A stretch of 27,440 nt of DNA, from positions 1 through 27,440 of the IMG/VR virus record IMGVR_UViG_3300021376_000287; one strand, given 5' to 3'. A model generated the notes under the pieces. The model did not search any database and was not told the origin of the DNA. It saw only the letters and a list, made by a program, of their open reading frames with translations. Both the position numbers and the translations under genes were made by a program. This DNA comes from a virus. Shown here one piece after another: positions 19,012 to 25,146 of the stretch; the first letter of the stretch is position 1; each line of letters begins with the position of its first letter.

Positions 19012-19428
19012 CTATTCACAACCTGCTTGTGCTGCACCAGTTCCAAGAACTGCACCAAGAGGAATTGCCCAACTCCAAGCATCTTTCTTGGATACCGCTG
19101 CAGCAATTCCACCACCAAGTAAACCACCAAGAGTTGTTCTTGCTGGTGAACAGTAACCTCTACGATATGGTGGTTGCGCTACAGGAGCAGCAACAGGAGA
19201 TTGATATACTGTCCCACCATTTGGACGATAATATGTACCAGTTCCACACTGAACATTATAGCGTTGTGTATTTACTCCTCCCTGAACATAATTCCCATAC
19301 TGATCATAATATCCAGGAATATAATTTTCTTGATAGTTTGTGCAGACGGAATAAATGTTAGTCTGTTGAGCAAAAGCAGGAATAGGTGCTGCAATAAGAC
19401 TAGCAAGTAAAACTGCTTTAATGTTCAT
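19012..19428 (-). CDS. Exported glycine-zipper protein (138 aa)
   Basis: Starts MNIKAVLLASLIAAPIPAFA, a clear signal peptide with probable cleavage before QQTNIYS. The mature part is Tyr, Gln and Pro-rich with four cysteines (SVCTNYQENY, VQCGTG, GYCSP, AGCE). The C-terminal LGGLLGGGIAAAVSKKDAWS and PLGAVLGTGAAQ is a Gly-zipper pattern found in outer-membrane and lipoprotein-like bacterial proteins. It probably lodges in the envelope or periplasm. Strong promoter upstream and its own terminator, a single-gene unit. Possibly superinfection exclusion or lysis help; not testable from sequence. Confidence 0.75.
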   Translation of the reverse strand: MNIKAVLLASLIAAPIPAFAQQTNIYSVCTNYQENYIPGYYDQYGNYVQGGVNTQRYNVQCGTGTYYRPNGGTVYQSPVAAPVAQPPYRRGYCSPARTTLGGLLGGGIAAAVSKKDAWSWAIPLGAVLGTGAAQAGCE

Positions 19429-19449
19429 CTGATTTGGTATTCTAAAGTT

Positions 19450-19478
19450 ATTATATATGAAAAAAGGGCGCTTGTCCA
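19450..19478 (-). promoter_or_regulatory. Near-consensus sigma70 promoter for exported protein
   Basis: Minus strand TGGACA (19473-19478), 17 bases, TATAAT (19450-19455). Like the helicase promoter, the -35 is inside the hairpin loop of the upstream terminator. Start expected near 19443, about 15 bases before the ATG at 19428. Confidence 0.7.
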
Positions 19479-19484
19479 GCACCC
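19460..19484 (-). terminator. Terminator of the 54-aa gene
   Basis: Stem GGGTGC/GCGCCC (one G-U pair) with loop TGGACAA, followed by a run of six T on the minus strand. Begins 13 bases after the stop at 19498. Confidence 0.75.
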
Positions 19485-19497
19485 ATGTGACAGTTAT

Positions 19498-19662
19498 TCA
19501 GTTGCCTAGTTCTTTCAAACTTCGCACCAAGTATTCAGTAAACTCTTCCATTTTTTCGGGAATAAGTGCCTGAGGTCTTTCAGCGATAACTTTTCTGAGT
19601 GCATTCATCTCATTCCACTCATCATCTGTTAGACTTTGTTTTCCTCTAGATGGAAGTGTCAT
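19498..19662 (-). CDS. Hypothetical protein (54 aa)
   Basis: Starts MTLPSRGKQSLTDDEWNEMN at 19662, with GGGAG eight bases upstream, favouring this ATG over a GTG 12 codons earlier. The helical part EFTEYLVRSLKELGN ends it. A TTAAATA box at about 19699 may be a weak late promoter. It is followed by a good terminator. No family recognised. Confidence 0.65.
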   Translation of the reverse strand: MTLPSRGKQSLTDDEWNEMNALRKVIAERPQALIPEKMEEFTEYLVRSLKELGN

Positions 19663-19754
19663 ACTTTTTCTCCCGTGATTATGTCCATATCCTAACACTA
19701 TTTAAGGGAGAAGGGAGATTCCTTAATGTTGTCTTAAGAGTGTTGTAAAACTTC

Positions 19755-19979
19755 TTAATCATTAAAGAATGAACCAAAAGAACCTCTACTACCAGGTTTT
19801 CTATCTTCAAGCATATCCATAATCTGTTCAAATTTCTTACACTGCTCAATATCAAGAAGAAGTTGAGATAGTTGTTTTACAACTAGAGGTTTTTCATTTG
19901 TAGCAGCAGACTTAATTGCAGCACGAAGATGACTTTCTGCCTCTAAAAGATGCTCAAGTGTTTGTTTTGAAAGTGCCAT
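19755..19979 (-). CDS. Helical hypothetical protein (74 aa)
   Basis: Starts MALSKQTLEHLLEAESHLRA and is helical to about residue 60, then a Gly/Ser/Phe tail SRGSFGSFFND. Coupled to its upstream gene by TAATG. It is the 3'-most gene of the long right-hand operon; the 90 bases after it hold no other gene. Function unknown. Confidence 0.7.
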   Translation of the reverse strand: MALSKQTLEHLLEAESHLRAAIKSAATNEKPLVVKQLSQLLLDIEQCKKFEQIMDMLEDRKPGSRGSFGSFFND

Positions 19980-20173
19980 TAGTATTCGTTCCTATGTCTC
20001 GGTTTTTTTACTTCTGTTTTATAAAAACAATAGTCAGGTAATTGTGCTTTTTGTTGCTCAAAATAAATGCAAAGTTGGGCAACATCTTTTGGATATTTAG
20101 ATCTTACTATGCTGTCGTTGATTTTGTCAAGATGACAGAAAATATTATACCCGCACACAATAATTTCTACCAT
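19979..20173 (-). CDS. Hypothetical protein (64 aa)
   Basis: Starts MVEIIVCGYNIFCHLDKIND and ends KKPRHRNEY. Short strand followed by helix and a basic tail. It overlaps both neighbours by one base (TAATG-type). No family recognised; gene status rests on the tight packing. Confidence 0.65.
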   Translation of the reverse strand: MVEIIVCGYNIFCHLDKINDSIVRSKYPKDVAQLCIYFEQQKAQLPDYCFYKTEVKKPRHRNEY

Positions 20174-20775
20174 TAGGTTCTATCTACCTTACGAAGAGTG
20201 TAGGTGCCATTATTGTTATCTACCCACTCTACATGGTCACCTTCTTTAAGATTTGCTGCTTCTAGTAAATCATCAGGAAATTCAACAAAGTAGTCTTCTT
20301 CAGATTGTTGAACAGGAAGTTGCCACTTTACAACCCTATCTTTCTTTTTAGGAACAGTGTCAGGTGCCCAAATATCACCATCTTCACTCACATAAAGAGG
20401 AACTGGCGCATCTTCCCAAAACTTAGTCCAGGACTTTTGACATTCTGGTGATGTGTCATCTTTATCACAACTCAAAGGTTCTTTATGATGAATTGCGTAT
20501 TCAAGATCACTATGTCCCCAAGATGGCATAGAGGGTTCATAATACTCCCTTTCCTTCATTACATCTTCATATGTCCAACCACCATTACCGTTTAACAGTG
20601 CAAGGAGTTCATATGCTTGAGATGTTTTTTGTTTGTAAATGTAGTAGTTTTCTTTTACTACACCTATAATAACATCATGAATTTCTTTCGGCGTTGCTTC
20701 ACCAGCAGACATCGCATCGTGCATCCAATTCTCAAGATTTTCTAGAGAATACTTTTTATAATCAAAGTCAGTCAT
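20173..20775 (-). CDS. Conserved cyanophage protein with AbrB-like C-terminus (200 aa)
   Basis: Starts MTDFDYKKYSLENLENWMHD at 20775, the first ATG consistent with the neighbouring gene. The N-terminal part (TPKEIHDVIIGVVKENYYIY) follows a helical pattern I know from marine cyanophage unknowns. The last 45 residues (DYFVEFPDDLLEAANLKEGD and EWVDNNNGTYTLRKV) have the layout of a SpoVT/AbrB swapped-hairpin domain: strand, PDDLL helix, LKEGD turn, W strand. AbrB domains bind DNA or toxins. A central stretch is Trp and Asp rich with two cysteines. Role unknown. Confidence 0.75.
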   Translation of the reverse strand: MTDFDYKKYSLENLENWMHDAMSAGEATPKEIHDVIIGVVKENYYIYKQKTSQAYELLALLNGNGGWTYEDVMKEREYYEPSMPSWGHSDLEYAIHHKEPLSCDKDDTSPECQKSWTKFWEDAPVPLYVSEDGDIWAPDTVPKKKDRVVKWQLPVQQSEEDYFVEFPDDLLEAANLKEGDHVEWVDNNNGTYTLRKVDRT

Positions 20776-20974
20776 TTCTTGGTTTGGGTTTAGAGCAATC
20801 GTGGCAATAGTAAGAGAAACCATCGCGGAAGTATTTTACAACTTGATAGTGATCAACGTCAAGTGGTTTTTCCACTCCACACTTATCACAAATCCTTGTC
20901 TTTTTTGATGGACTTTCTAATTTGTTTGAGTTCTTTGAGTTCCATCTTAATATTTTTGTAAGCAGTGTCAGCAT
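20768..20974 (-). CDS. Zinc-ribbon small protein, start uncertain
   Basis: The frame ends with a zinc-ribbon: ICDKCGVEKPLDVDHYQVVK, then YFRDGFSYYCHDCSKPKPRN. The only ATG (20974) would overlap the 59-aa gene by 89 bases, far more than elsewhere, and the extra N-terminus looks like noise. A non-ATG start near the KKTRICDKC segment (about 20895) is more likely but cannot be fixed. The cysteine pairs and the HNH-like neighbourhood suggest a nucleic-acid-binding or nuclease remnant. Confidence 0.55.
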   Translation of the reverse strand: MLTLLTKILRWNSKNSNKLESPSKKTRICDKCGVEKPLDVDHYQVVKYFRDGFSYYCHDCSKPKPRND

Positions 20975-21065
20975 CTATTTTGCCTCCGAGTTCCATTGCT
21001 ATGATGATATCTACTCTAGTACCAAAGTGTGCCAGTGCCTTTTCAAAATCATCTAGATCGTACAT
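20886..21065 (-). CDS. Conserved cyanophage-type small protein (59 aa)
   Basis: Starts [20 protein letters not shown], then AMELGGKIDADTAYKNIKME, ending RKSIKKDKDL. Fits a cyanophage small-protein pattern (DDFE.AL.HFG.RVDII...E..GKI...AY..IK.E.KELKQ.RK). Start overlaps the ferredoxin stop (TGATG). Function unknown, helical. Confidence 0.75.
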   Translation of the reverse strand: MYDLDDFEKALAHFGTRVDIIIAMELGGKIDADTAYKNIKMELKELKQIRKSIKKDKDL

Positions 21066-21355
21066 CAGAGGTTCTCTTCTTGTTCAGTGAGAATTACACA
21101 ATCGCTGGTAGGATATGCCACACATGTTAGAATCCATCCATCAGCAATTTGATCATCATCAAGGAACGATTGCTCTTCATTATCTACAGTGCCGCTAATC
21201 AATTTGCCAGCACAAGCAGAACAAGCACCCGCTTTACAGGATGAAGGAAGGTCAACACCTGCCTCTTCTGCTGCTTCAAGAATATATTGGTCAGGAGCAC
21301 ACTGAATTACATTCTCAGTGCCATCGGGGGATTGGAGAGTAACGGAATAGGTCAT
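21065..21355 (-). CDS. petF: Plant-type 2Fe-2S ferredoxin
   Basis: A 96-residue ferredoxin with cluster ligands Cys40, Cys45, Cys48 and Cys78 in the canonical C-x4-C-x2-C-x29-C arrangement ([15 protein letters not shown] and LTCVAYP). The [11 protein letters not shown] helix and acidic surface match photosynthetic PetF. It carries electrons in cyanobacterial photosynthesis; phage copies may redirect electrons to bilin or nucleotide metabolism. It overlaps both neighbours by one to four bases, so it is co-expressed with the right-hand operon. Identification is strong. Confidence 0.95.
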   Translation of the reverse strand: MTYSVTLQSPDGTENVIQCAPDQYILEAAEEAGVDLPSSCKAGACSACAGKLISGTVDNEEQSFLDDDQIADGWILTCVAYPTSDCVILTEQEENL

Positions 21356-21576
21356 TTGTCTAGTGTAAAGTCTTGTAAATTGTAAACGACGGGGTGTATG
21401 TTGTCAATCTGTGCTTGTAATCTGTTTTCAGATTCATACAAAGCATTGGTGAGTTCTATGTTTTCTAACTCTAGTTTTTCAATTCTCTCTTCTAATTGTA
21501 CGAGAATGGAATATACATCCATTTCTTCGCACATTTCTTTTTCAGTGGGAGCAAATAACCAGCGAATAAAATTCAT
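21352..21576 (-). CDS. Coiled-coil conserved cyanophage protein (74 aa)
   Basis: Starts [20 protein letters not shown], then a coiled-coil ([20 protein letters not shown]) and an end of [10 protein letters not shown]. The opening '[26 protein letters not shown]' is a signature I recall from cyanophages next to petF. Overlaps ferredoxin by ATGA. Function unknown. Confidence 0.8.
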   Translation of the reverse strand: MNFIRWLFAPTEKEMCEEMDVYSILVQLEERIEKLELENIELTNALYESENRLQAQIDNIHPVVYNLQDFTLDK

Positions 21577-21737
21577 TTTTGCACAATAGAATTATAGTAT
21601 CTATTGTAGGCAAGAAATCTATTCATGCTAGGTTTTATGTCCAAACTCTGACAACACTCCAAATATGAAATCCATTCATACCAAGGAGTTGTTGGATCAA
21701 GAACATGATACGGTTGGTCTACAGTAATTCTTTCCAA
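21573..21737 (-). CDS. Conserved-type small protein with TTG start (54 aa)
   Basis: No ATG fits this frame. A TTG at 21737 has AGGAG seven bases upstream, giving MERITVDQPYHVLDPTTPWY, then EWISYLECCQSLDIKPSMNR and a tail ending YYNSIVQK. The reading frame has a clean length, correct stop overlap (ATGA with the coiled-coil gene) and a compact aromatic-rich sequence, which makes it more convincing than chance. No family can be named with confidence. Confidence 0.65.
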   Translation of the reverse strand: MERITVDQPYHVLDPTTPWYEWISYLECCQSLDIKPSMNRFLAYNRYYNSIVQK

Positions 21738-21892
21738 AACTGCTCTCCTTTCTGAAGTGCCAACACAATGGTGGTGTGTTCTCTTGCGTGTCTATCTAGG
21801 TCCTTTTCCTTAAAGTAAATGTTAGACCTTTCTACAGCGCAACGGAACACATCAGCCCACATCTGTTGTTTCAGTGTCAGACGAAGTTTCAT
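21719..21892 (-). CDS. Helical hypothetical protein (57 aa)
   Basis: Starts MKLRLTLKQQMWADVFRCAV at 21892, reads ERSNIYFKEKDLDRHAREHT and ends GEQFWKELL. The start overlaps the preceding gene by 41 bases. The W-x-x-x-F-R-x-A-x-E and H-x-T-x-x-L-A-L pattern resembles the 62-aa protein at 24443-24631 (DVWCCAYQRRYNAM and REHQTLLMCL), so the two may be distant paralogues. Confidence 0.7.
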   Translation of the reverse strand: MKLRLTLKQQMWADVFRCAVERSNIYFKEKDLDRHAREHTTIVLALQKGEQFWKELL

Positions 21893-22088
21893 TTTTGTTA
21901 AATCCAAATTTAATCTTTTCTTCCTCTGCACGAAGTTTATGTGCAAGATTGCAGACTGTTTCCATTATTTTAAGAGTATCTTCAGTCGTAGCATTTCCTG
22001 GCATACGATTTCGGACAACATTAAACAACGAAAAGAATTGCTCTGCTGCCTTTTCTACTTCTTCAGGTGTTAGGGGTTTGTTGTTCAT
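21852..22088 (-). CDS. Helical hypothetical protein (78 aa)
   Basis: Starts MNNKPLTPEEVEKAAEQFFS and ends ETSSDTETTDVG with a disordered Thr/Ser/Asp tail. The tail overlaps the next gene, and the start overlaps the previous gene by 26 bases. Helix content is high (TTEDTLKIMETVCNLAHKLR). No family recognised. Confidence 0.65.
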   Translation of the reverse strand: MNNKPLTPEEVEKAAEQFFSLFNVVRNRMPGNATTEDTLKIMETVCNLAHKLRAEEEKIKFGFNKNETSSDTETTDVG

Positions 22089-22260
22089 TTTTCAAGCGAG
22101 GATGTGGTGCGTAAAGAGGTCCGTTGTAATTCCCTGCAAATTTTTTTTGATTTACTGCTTCTACAGTTTCATGAAGTTGTTTCAGTGCTTCAATCGTTTC
22201 TGCTGTTTCTTCCCAACTCCAGGAGTTACCGTTCTTATCTACAAAATTACGAATAGTCAT
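22063..22260 (-). CDS. Conserved cyanophage-type protein (65 aa)
   Basis: Starts MTIRNFVDKNGNSWSWEETA, then ETIEALKQLHETVEAVNQKK and a polar tail ending EQQTPNT. The opening 'TIR.F.D..GN.W.WEET.ET..ALKQLHE' is one I associate with cyanophage small proteins. ATGA overlap with the gene before. Function unknown. Confidence 0.75.
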   Translation of the reverse strand: MTIRNFVDKNGNSWSWEETAETIEALKQLHETVEAVNQKKFAGNYNGPLYAPHPRLKNEQQTPNT

Positions 22261-22475
22261 AGTTTTCCTCCAACTTCTCCAGAATAACTCTTTTCAGGTG
22301 ATTTGTCAAACTCACCTTCTTGTTTTGCTTTCAAATACCAACGAGTAGCAGTTACACACTGGTGTTCATTTAGTGAAGTAATAATACCACTACCGTCAGG
22401 ATAATGTGATTGCCACAGTCCATATTTCTTTTGCTCAATATAGAAAGCATCGTCATCATAAAACTGTTTACTCAT
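22257..22475 (-). CDS. Hypothetical protein (72 aa)
   Basis: Starts MSKQFYDDDAFYIEQKKYGL, then WQSHYPDGSGIITSLNEHQC and RWYLKAKQEGEFDKSPEKSY. A compact alpha-beta layout with one cysteine. Its start codon lies inside the end of the upstream 49-aa gene (ATGAGTAA). It may belong to a cyanophage family with the same WQSH...ITSL..E.C pattern, but I cannot be sure. Confidence 0.7.
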   Translation of the reverse strand: MSKQFYDDDAFYIEQKKYGLWQSHYPDGSGIITSLNEHQCVTATRWYLKAKQEGEFDKSPEKSYSGEVGGKL

Positions 22476-22617
22476 AAAAACTCAGTTGCCTCTCTAGTTC
22501 TACTTGCACTGAAATTAGTTTACTGGTTAGTATAAACTCATACTCATTACCTTCAAATAGTTTCGTAAGGTTATCAATCTGCATCAATGCAAGAATGATT
22601 TTAGTTTTATCATCCAT
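22468..22617 (-). CDS. Conserved cyanophage-type small protein (49 aa)
   Basis: Starts MDDKTKIILALMQIDNLTKL, continues FEGNEYEFILTSKLISVQVE and ends RQLSFYE. The 'TKIILALMQ..NL..LFE.NEYE.FL.S.L....ELQRQLS' form recurs in T4-like cyanophages as a short unknown. It overlaps the neighbour on either side by 8 bases (ATGAGTAA, ATGGATGA). Confidence 0.75.
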   Translation of the reverse strand: MDDKTKIILALMQIDNLTKLFEGNEYEFILTSKLISVQVELERQLSFYE

Positions 22618-22759
22618 CGTTCTCTAGTTCTTCCAGGCGGTCCATAATGACTTTGATAAAGTCTGCTTCTGTCCAGGTGTTGAGAATACTTTCCGTAGGA
22701 GAAGTTTCATCCCAGGTGATGGTGAATGATTTGTCTTCATTTTCAATTACTTGTATCAT
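22610..22759 (-). CDS. Small acidic hypothetical protein (49 aa)
   Basis: Starts MIQVIENEDKSFTITWDETS and ends DRLEELENDG; reads PTESILNTWTEADFIKVIMD in the middle. A beta-strand pair followed by a helix, strongly acidic. Coupled to the gene after it by ATGGATGA and to the one before it by an ATGA overlap. A probable member of a short cyanophage family, not named. Confidence 0.7.
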   Translation of the reverse strand: MIQVIENEDKSFTITWDETSPTESILNTWTEADFIKVIMDRLEELENDG

Positions 22760-23070
22760 TTTTTAGACTTTGTAGAGCGAGTAGTGTTTCTAGTGGAATC
22801 CACGCTGGATTTTCGTTTGCGAACTGGACTTGCACTTCCGTCACTTTTTGGTTTAGGTTTTTGTTCCACACTTCTCTTGTGTTTTTTACTGACGACAACG
22901 GGTTCATCACGACAATCAATCTTAATAGTTCTCTTATCCAGTTTACATCTTTCTAGATATTTGTCAAGGTGTTCTTGGCACTCAAACCAACAAATGGTAG
23001 AGTTTTTCTTTTCACCAAACTCCAACCTAAACGCAAACTTTTCGTAGGGAAACAATTCCGTGCTAATCAT
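22756..23070 (-). CDS. Conserved cyanophage-type protein with basic tail (104 aa)
   Basis: Starts MISTELFPYEKFAFRLEFGE at 23070 (ATG preferred over a GTG 15 bases upstream because it overlaps the DUF4385 stop by ATGA). The N-terminal part, STICWFECQEHLDKYLERCK, is a pattern I recall in cyanophages. The last 35 residues are Lys/Arg/Ser-rich (SKKHKRSVEQKPKPKSDG and RKRKSSVDSTRNTT), disordered and probably DNA- or RNA-binding. Role unknown. Confidence 0.75.
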   Translation of the reverse strand: MISTELFPYEKFAFRLEFGEKKNSTICWFECQEHLDKYLERCKLDKRTIKIDCRDEPVVVSKKHKRSVEQKPKPKSDGSASPVRKRKSSVDSTRNTTRSTKSKK

Positions 23071-23528
23071 TCTGCTGCTCTCCACTGCTTTCTCATTCTA
23101 ACATACTCTGGATCTTTTGCTGCTAAGTCTCTGAAGTGTTTGAAGATTGTTGCTGCTCTCGCCTTTTCGCTTGTAAGTGCATCTTCACTCTGGGGTAATA
23201 CCTTACCATTTTTAGCGTATTTTTTCCCGTCAGGATGATTCGCGTATCTTCTACTCCGCGTAAATCCCATCTCAAGGAATTTGCGGGCCATATCCATACC
23301 AACGAAATCGTCGTTCCTTGCATATGAACGGAACATTTCGTATATTTTAGCAGCAGATTTGCGAGCAGTAGTCTCATCTCTGAACCTCCAATACTGGCAA
23401 ATATCTTCGGTATATGGACGCACAAGTAATACTCCTTGTTCTCCGCGTCCAATTCTATATAGTTTTCTTATGTGAGGATTTGTGAAGTCTAAAGTTTTGT
23501 AATCAAGCGAGTAATCAAACTCTTTCAT
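23067..23528 (-). CDS. DUF4385 family protein (153 aa)
   Basis: Starts MKEFDYSLDYKTLDFTNPHI and carries the family signature RKLYRIGRGEQGVLLVRPYT, then GMDMARKFLEMGFTRSRRYA and HPDGKKYAKNGKVLPQSEDA. DUF4385 (PF14328) is found in phages, plants and bacteria, with no established activity. The length matches the family. It overlaps the next gene by ATGA and the previous by four bases. Confidence 0.9.
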   Translation of the reverse strand: MKEFDYSLDYKTLDFTNPHIRKLYRIGRGEQGVLLVRPYTEDICQYWRFRDETTARKSAAKIYEMFRSYARNDDFVGMDMARKFLEMGFTRSRRYANHPDGKKYAKNGKVLPQSEDALTSEKARAATIFKHFRDLAAKDPEYVRMRKQWRAAE

Positions 23529-23920
23529 CGTCCAGTGATGTCTTCGTAGTCCTGTAGTTTACCATACCTAAAGTGAAGTTTCAAGCGCGGCCATTCTTCC
23601 CATTTCCCTTCCCATTGTTCAGGATAAACCTCCACATACTTGGTAATCATCCAAGGACTTATCTTTCCGTGATTGCCATTAGGAATCCAGACAAAGTTAA
23701 GAAATTTACGTTCTCCATCATACCCATCATCACCTTCTTTGAGTTCTACAAAATCAGCGGTATGTGAGTAATCAATATAATACAAAACACCATCAGGAGA
23801 AATCCAATATTGCGACATTGTGCCGCCGATGCCATCTTCAATATCTTTAGTTTGAAGACGAGTATTAGTGAATTGTTCTCCTAAGTCATAAGAAGAACGC
23901 ACAAAGTCCATCATTCCCAT
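23525..23920 (-). CDS. Conserved cyanophage protein (131 aa)
   Basis: Starts MGMMDFVRSSYDLGEQFTNT, then LQTKDIEDGIGGTMSQYWIS, PDGVLYYIDYSHTADF, KISPWMITKYVEVYPEQWEG and WEEWPRLKLHFRYGKLQDYE. The sequence of motifs (FTNT..QTKDIEDGIGG, YWI.P.G.LY.IDY, WEEWPR.K.HFRYG) recurs in T4-like cyanophages; no function is assigned. The MGMM start leaves three possible Met. Confidence 0.8.
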   Translation of the reverse strand: MGMMDFVRSSYDLGEQFTNTRLQTKDIEDGIGGTMSQYWISPDGVLYYIDYSHTADFVELKEGDDGYDGERKFLNFVWIPNGNHGKISPWMITKYVEVYPEQWEGKWEEWPRLKLHFRYGKLQDYEDITGR

Positions 23921-24252
23921 TCTTTTTCTTCCTCCTGATTTAAAAGATGTGAAATATCATCAAGTTCTTCCAAAGTAATTGAATATGTTTCTACTTTACC
24001 AGTTTCAATATCATCTACCATTTGCATCAGATGTTCAAGGAATTCTTTAGGAAGAACCTCATCCTCACCCAAAGAACCCCAGAACCAATCTAAACATTCT
24101 TCATAGGGGTCATCATGCCACATCAGGGCATAGTCCTTATAGTTACCCGTCATCAGGTCTGCCCAGATACGGAACGAACCACGAATACTCTGCCATCCAC
24201 TCATCCAGCAGTGACCGAAATAATACTCAAACCAGTTTAGTTTCTTTGCCAT
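23911..24252 (-). CDS. Hypothetical protein rich in Trp and Asp (113 aa)
   Basis: Starts MAKKLNWFEYYFGHCWMSGW, with several Trp and aromatic residues, then a middle DPYEECLDWFWGSLGEDEVL and acidic tail LNQEEEKEWE. The aromatic N-terminus could pack against membranes or nucleic acid. It overlaps the next gene by 10 bases and the previous by one. No family named. Confidence 0.7.
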   Translation of the reverse strand: MAKKLNWFEYYFGHCWMSGWQSIRGSFRIWADLMTGNYKDYALMWHDDPYEECLDWFWGSLGEDEVLPKEFLEHLMQMVDDIETGKVETYSITLEELDDISHLLNQEEEKEWE

Positions 24253-24446
24253 CAGTCGTAGATATTCTGCTCCTGCTGTATCCTATCTAGGTAATGATAC
24301 ATCGTCTCTCTGGAATATTGAAACTCCTTGAAACGTCGTGGATTTTTTTGTTCCATCTTGATTAACATATTCAACCAGTCATAACGCTTATCAAGCACAT
24401 AACCGTAGCGGCGTTCATCGTGCATCAAATCAAATAGAGAAATCAT
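24252..24446 (-). CDS. Hypothetical protein (64 aa)
   Basis: Starts MISLFDLMHDERRYGYVLDK at 24446, overlapping the preceding stop by ATGA, so the GTG four codons earlier is less likely. Reads RYDWLNMLIKMEQKNPRRFK and ends DRIQQEQNIYD. Helical, charged. Stop overlaps the next start (TAATG-type junction). No family recognised. Confidence 0.65.
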   Translation of the reverse strand: MISLFDLMHDERRYGYVLDKRYDWLNMLIKMEQKNPRRFKEFQYSRETMYHYLDRIQQEQNIYD

Positions 24447-24631
24447 TGGTAAATCCACTCATATTTTGGTCTTTCAGAATCAAATGTCGTCCACTTTGCT
24501 ATTTTAAGACACATTAGCAAAGTTTGGTGTTCGCGCTGATACAACTCCCAATCTCCTTTAACCATAGCATTATATCTTCGTTGATAGGCACAACACCAGA
24601 CATCACGAAAGATTTTGTCCTTTTCAGTCAT
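24443..24631 (-). CDS. Helical hypothetical protein (62 aa)
   Basis: Starts MTEKDKIFRDVWCCAYQRRY, contains NAMVKGDWELYQREHQTLLM and ends PKYEWIYQ. The mid-segment resembles the 57-aa protein at 21719-21892 (both have a helix ending ...W or E-R-x-x and H-x-T-x-L). A possible small paralogous pair. ATGA-type coupling to the next gene. Confidence 0.65.
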   Translation of the reverse strand: MTEKDKIFRDVWCCAYQRRYNAMVKGDWELYQREHQTLLMCLKIAKWTTFDSERPKYEWIYQ

Positions 24632-24800
24632 CTCTAATCACACAGGATGTTAGACTACATTTAAGTTTACCAGAAGATCCAGACACAGTAGAAGTGTGCT
24701 GAGGTGTCTTTTCTGGTGTTAGATTATAAGATATAATCGCAGTAAAGAAAAATGCAAGTGCTGGAATCGCAACATATTGTAAATAAGTTTTACTGCTCAT
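24624..24800 (-). CDS. Single-pass membrane protein (58 aa)
   Basis: Starts MSSKTYLQYVAIPALAFFFT at 24800, one hydrophobic helix (about 6-24), then a Thr/Ser/Pro-rich tail HTSTVSGSSGKLKCSLTSC with two cysteines that could form a disulphide if exported. The long in-frame extension upstream overlaps the next gene by too much, so the shorter start is used. Overlap of 11 bases with the previous gene. Confidence 0.65.
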   Translation of the reverse strand: MSSKTYLQYVAIPALAFFFTAIISYNLTPEKTPQHTSTVSGSSGKLKCSLTSCVIRDD

Positions 24801-25146
24801 AATCGTCATCCCATGGTGCTTTGCGTTGAAATAATTTAGCAAGGTTTTCATTATACTCTGGTGGTTTATTGATTACTTCTACCAGAGCATCATATGCTTC
24901 TTCTGAAACATAAATTGTATGAATATATGGTTTTGCATCCAATCTTAACTGACGAACATGTGAGACAGTAGGATTAAAATCATCATCATAAGGATAGATA
25001 TACTCCATATACCACCCAAGATTTAATCCTTCCCAGAAATCATCATAACCCCAATCATCACCATCATTATAACAATCCAGACAATTCCAGAAGTTATGGA
25101 AACCGTCAAGAAAGAGTTCCCATCTTGTTGGTTCTTCAAACCTCAT
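24790..25146 (-). CDS. Hypothetical protein with antitoxin-like tail (118 aa)
   Basis: Starts MRFEEPTRWELFLDGFHNFW, with an acidic aromatic centre (DWGYDDFWEGLNLGWYMEYI). The last 48 residues, IYVSEEAYDALVEVINKPPE and YNENLAKLFQRKAPWDDDY, follow the pattern 'hydrophobic strand, SEE.(F/Y)DAL...INxPPExNE' of the toxin-binding tail of DUF1778/RHH antitoxins. Many cyanophage unknowns carry this tail. No toxin is adjacent. Overlaps on both sides. Confidence 0.7.
   Translation of the reverse strand: MRFEEPTRWELFLDGFHNFWNCLDCYNDGDDWGYDDFWEGLNLGWYMEYIYPYDDDFNPTVSHVRQLRLDAKPYIHTIYVSEEAYDALVEVINKPPEYNENLAKLFQRKAPWDDDYEQ

Noticed and set aside
20095-20101. CTAAATA box inside the 64-aa gene
   Set aside because: Internal to a coding frame and over 100 bases from the next start.
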